This document shows, in pieces, positions 5,746-6,145 of a stretch of DNA of 6,145 bases (positions are counted from its first letter, which is position 1; each line of letters begins with the position of its first letter). The notes below the pieces were generated by a model. The model did no database searches and was not told where the DNA came from. It saw only the letters and a program-made list of their open reading frames with translations. The position numbers and the translations under genes are program-made. The stretch comes from JAFGOY01 sp034430335 (GTDB lineage Bacteria; Chloroflexota; Anaerolineae; Aggregatilineales; UBA3940): the NCBI GenBank assembly GCA_034430335.1, contig DAOUES010000413.1, positions 1 through 6,145 of the forward strand, written 5' to 3'.

Positions 5746-5868
5746 ATGCACCGAGATGATATCTTTGATGCAATTCTGACCGGTAATGCTAAACAATGCA
5801 TCCCTGGTATCGAGAGTTTATCCCTGGAGCCGAATATTCTATTTTCTAATCATCGAACCACATTGTAA
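5746..5868 (+). CDS. Small ORF of 40 codons, possibly a remnant of a corrinoid-protein N-terminal domain
   Basis: ATG at 5746 has GGAG 8 bases upstream, and the frame closes with TAA at 5866. The peptide begins MHRDDIFDAILTGNAKQC and continues with GIESLSLEPNIL. The pattern of IFDAIL, a Gly-Asn/Asp turn, then LEPNIL resembles the start of the helical cap domain of corrinoid methyltransferase proteins (DAIL-GDA...GLDP-IL), but the rest of that domain is missing and the end is off pattern. It may be a decayed fragment or a real small protein translated first in the transporter operon. It shares its reading frame with the ABC gene 54 bases downstream. The similarity is my own reading and is weak. 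Confidence 0.4.
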   Translation: MHRDDIFDAILTGNAKQCIPGIESLSLEPNILFSNHRTTL

Positions 5869-5880
5869 AGATTTGGAGAT

Positions 5881-5932
5881 AAGGAGCTATACCACAATGC
5901 CGCTGTGCTGGAGTTTGTACACATGGATATAA
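5881..5932 (+). promoter_or_regulatory. Strong ribosome binding site and 11-codon mini-ORF over the ABC gene start
   Basis: AAGGAG (5881-5886) stands 10 bases before an ATG at 5897 that opens an 11-codon frame (MPLCWSLYTWI) ending with TAA at 5930-5932, just inside the ABC gene, whose ATG is at 5923. The best ribosome binding site of the region thus serves the mini-ORF, and the ABC start could be reached by coupling or by its own weaker GGAG at 5910-5913. It may be a translational leader or chance. Confidence 0.35.
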
Positions 5933-6145
5933 GAGACCCTTCACCAGCCCAAGAGGTAATTCTCGAGGTCGAGAACGTTTCCAAGAGCTTTCCGGGTGTG
6001 AAGGCACTTGATAACGTCTCATTCGACCTTCGCAAGGGTGAGGTGCATGCTCTGGTCGGCGAGAACGGGGCAGGTAAGTCAACGCTCATGAAAATCCTTA
6101 GCGGGGTTTACCAGGCCGACGAGGGAACAATCCGCTACAAGGGAG
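5923..6145 (+). CDS. Sugar ABC transporter ATP-binding protein, N-terminal part (runs off right edge)
   Basis: The ATPase of an import system of the ribose/galactose/xylose type (CUT2, RbsA/MglA-like), bound to the inner face of the membrane. The 74 visible residues contain the characteristic start SKSFPGVKALDNVSFDLRKG (20-39) and the Walker A motif GENGAGKST (46-54), then LMKILSGVYQADEGTI. These ATPases are usually about 500 residues with two nucleotide-binding halves, so most of it lies outside. The ATG at 5923 is chosen with GGAG 9 bases upstream; an in-frame GTG at 5905 is an alternative. Together with O1 and the LacI-type regulator it forms a sugar-responsive uptake unit. Permease and binding-protein genes are expected downstream. 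Confidence 0.93.
   Translation, partial: MDIRDPSPAQEVILEVENVSKSFPGVKALDNVSFDLRKGEVHALVGENGAGKSTLMKILSGVYQADEGTIRYKG

Noticed and set aside
5846..6089. Minus-strand frames at the right end
   Set aside because: They are antisense to the ABC ATPase with its Walker A motif.

Overview
The window looks like bacterial chromosome from an uncultured or environmental lineage, of moderate G+C (around half by eye). No marker gene fixes the taxon. The foldback intergenic repeats and the plant-like GDP-mannose 3,5-epimerase beside a LacI/sugar-ABC cluster would suit Chloroflexota or a similar sugar-using phylum, but this is a weak inference. There are no rRNA or tRNA genes, CRISPR arrays, insertion sequences or phage genes.

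Minus strand, right to left: a GDP-mannose 3,5-epimerase homologue (3668-2610), a short GHMP-type sugar kinase (2585-1779) and a tandem-domain nucleotidyltransferase with one intact and one decayed active site (1789-953, overlapping the kinase). These three are packed as one operon. After a 207-base gap full of hairpins comes the N-terminal 248 residues of mannose-1-phosphate guanylyltransferase (745 to beyond the left edge). Together they would make GDP-mannose, epimerise it at C3/C5, and phosphorylate and activate a sugar. That suggests production of an unusual nucleotide sugar such as GDP-L-galactose or GDP-L-gulose, or use of sugars derived from it.

Between the two gene blocks (3669-4622) lie the control regions of two divergent units, separated by about 400 bases of inverted-repeat DNA (hairpins at 4072-4095 and 4138-4158, and a foldback element at 4253-4401).

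Plus strand, left to right: a full-length LacI-family repressor (4623-5621), a 40-codon small ORF with a good ribosome binding site (5746-5868), and the start of a sugar ABC transporter ATPase (5923 to beyond the right edge).

The main result is regulatory. Four near-identical 16-bp palindromes with consensus close to ATGGTACGCGTACCAT stand in front of all three units: two before the epimerase operon, one on the repressor's own promoter, one before the small ORF and transporter. Two of them overlap the -10 and start region of promoters built alike (TTGACA, 17 or 18 bases, TAGTAT or TAGCAT). This reads as a self-contained LacI regulon joining sugar import to GDP-mannose epimerisation, with a repression loop possible across the epimerase leader.
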